NCBI RefSeq assembly: GCF_015056685.1
Contig: NZ_SVFW01000036.1
Coordinates: 1 to 42,989, forward strand
Direction: 5' to 3'
From: Butyrivibrio sp.
GTDB taxonomy: Bacteria; Bacillota; Clostridia; Lachnospirales; Lachnospiraceae
Length of the DNA stretch: 42,989 nucleotides
Under the pieces are notes generated by a model. The model did not search any database. It worked only from the letters and a program-made list of their open reading frames with translations, and was not told where the DNA came from. Positions 42,487 through 42,989 of the stretch are shown here, one piece after another. Made by a program: the position numbers and the translations under genes. How positions within the stretch are numbered: the stretch's first letter is position 1; each line of letters starts with the position of its first letter.

Positions 42487-42921
42487 ATGAAAAGATTTCT
42501 ATGTGGACTTCTGCTCATAGTTTTTATGAGTATGTGGATAATTCCCATAAACTCGAAGGCTGCTTCGAAGGATGATATTCTGACTCAGATAAATGCAGCA
42601 AGAGAAGCTGCTGGATTGCCCACGCTCACATATAGCGAAGACCTTGAAGCTGCCGCAAAAATAAGGGCAGAAGAATGTGCCAGCAGCTTTTCGCATATCA
42701 GGCCCTGCGGATCAGCCTGGCATACAGTTGGCTTTACCCGGGGTGAAAATCTGGCCCACGCAGAAAATGAAAATCAGCGCAAAGCCGAGAACGTCGTACT
42801 TGCCTGGCTCTTATCGCCCAAGCACAAAGAAAATGTGCTTCGAAGCTGTTTCACTTCAGTTGGAGTTTCTTACTACAGCGATTCAAACGGGCAAACGTAT
42901 ATTGCCTGTGAATTTAATTAA
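42487..42921 (+). CDS. Secreted CAP/SCP-domain protein
   Basis: A 144-residue protein with an N-terminal signal peptide (basic MKR, hydrophobic 4-19, likely cut near SKAAS at about 23-27) and a CAP (SCP/PR1, YkwD-like) domain. Marks are ILTQINAAREAAGLPTL, AAAKIRAEECASSFSHIRP with the conserved His, RGENLAHAENE, VVLAWLLSPKHKENVL and a cysteine pair. CAP proteins are extracellular and of mostly unknown role in bacteria. GGGG eight bases before the ATG acts as the binding site. It does not appear to belong to the polysaccharide operon. Confidence 0.87.
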   Translation: MKRFLCGLLLIVFMSMWIIPINSKAASKDDILTQINAAREAAGLPTLTYSEDLEAAAKIRAEECASSFSHIRPCGSAWHTVGFTRGENLAHAENENQRKAENVVLAWLLSPKHKENVLRSCFTSVGVSYYSDSNGQTYIACEFN

Positions 42922-42939
42922 AATAAGGGGCAGACAGTG

Positions 42940-42989
42940 GGGACGGTTCTTTTGACTTATTGTGAACAATAAGTCAAAAGAACCGTCCC
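42940..42989. repeat. Perfect 24-bp inverted repeat, REP/MITE-like, cut by window end
   Basis: Arms 42940-42963 and 42966-42989 are exact reverse complements around a 2-base loop (GA). The outer part, GGGACGGTTCTTTTGAC, is the kind of sequence seen in dispersed REP-like elements of Firmicutes. The stem may extend beyond 42989, because the base before it (G 42939) is also part of the G-run. It lies 18 bases past the CAP gene and could also stop transcription. Confidence 0.75.

Noticed and set aside
1..42989. tRNA, rRNA or transposase genes
   Set aside because: I looked for the usual signatures on both strands and saw none that I could support.

Overview
The window looks like a chromosomal segment of a Lachnospiraceae anaerobe of the Butyrivibrio / Pseudobutyrivibrio type. 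This rests on the style of the proteins (Firmicutes EpsG, GtrA and WbaP-type families, an AraC regulator, a CAP-domain secreted protein), strong purine-rich ribosome binding sites and moderate GC. The species cannot be fixed from sequence alone. Almost everything between 783 and 41278 is one surface-polysaccharide locus read on the minus strand. It holds 32 genes, many overlapping by 1-8 bases or separated by a few bases.

Layout from the right end. A CAP-domain secreted protein (42487-42921) and an AraC-type regulator (41434-42294) are on the plus strand. Divergent from the regulator, gmd and fcl (41278 to 39222) make GDP-L-fucose and end at a good terminator (39179-39103 pairs across 39179-39103 region, i.e. 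hairpin 39179-39203 in plus coordinates). A new promoter (39129-39157) then starts the main operon: a GtrB-type glycosyltransferase, a GT2 enzyme, the WbaP-type initiating phosphotransferase, a Wzz-like protein with a degenerate kinase tail, a GT2, an EpsG-type polymerase, GT2 and GT4 enzymes, and GT-C-like membrane proteins. In the middle is a nonulosonic-acid cassette: ATP-grasp ligase, a cytidylyltransferase fused to a PLP decarboxylase-fold domain, a PseI-like synthase, a PseG-like hydrolase, a GT2 and a GT52-like transferase carrying the sialyltransferase-type EDG and HP motifs. After this come a PglK/MsbA-like ABC flippase, an acyltransferase, a GtrA/GtrB pair with three more GT-C-like proteins, and a WecE-like aminotransferase with a GNAT acetyltransferase. 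A 137-bp palindrome (6736-6872) and a strong promoter (6689-6717) set off a last unit: Wzy_C polymerase/ligase, a PglF-like membrane dehydratase and a DegT aminotransferase, ending at a hairpin (686-714).

How the genes fit together (inference). WbaP starts a lipid-linked glycan on the inner face; the GT2, GT4 and GT52 enzymes extend it with sugars that include L-fucose, a 4-amino-4,6-dideoxyhexose and a pseudaminic/legionaminic-type nonulosonate. An ABC flippase or a route outside the window exports it, EpsG/Wzy_C polymerise or ligate it, and GtrB-charged lipid phosphate sugars feed the GT-C proteins that decorate it outside.

The left 780 bases contain no convincing protein gene. Bases 76-590 look like a large, ornate structured RNA. 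It has three copies of a 34-nt module whose stems vary in sequence but keep pairing, a 13-bp long-range helix and a GAAA-capped hairpin. The two most novel signals are this RNA and the ATP-grasp / cytidylyltransferase-decarboxylase fusion in the nonulosonate cassette.
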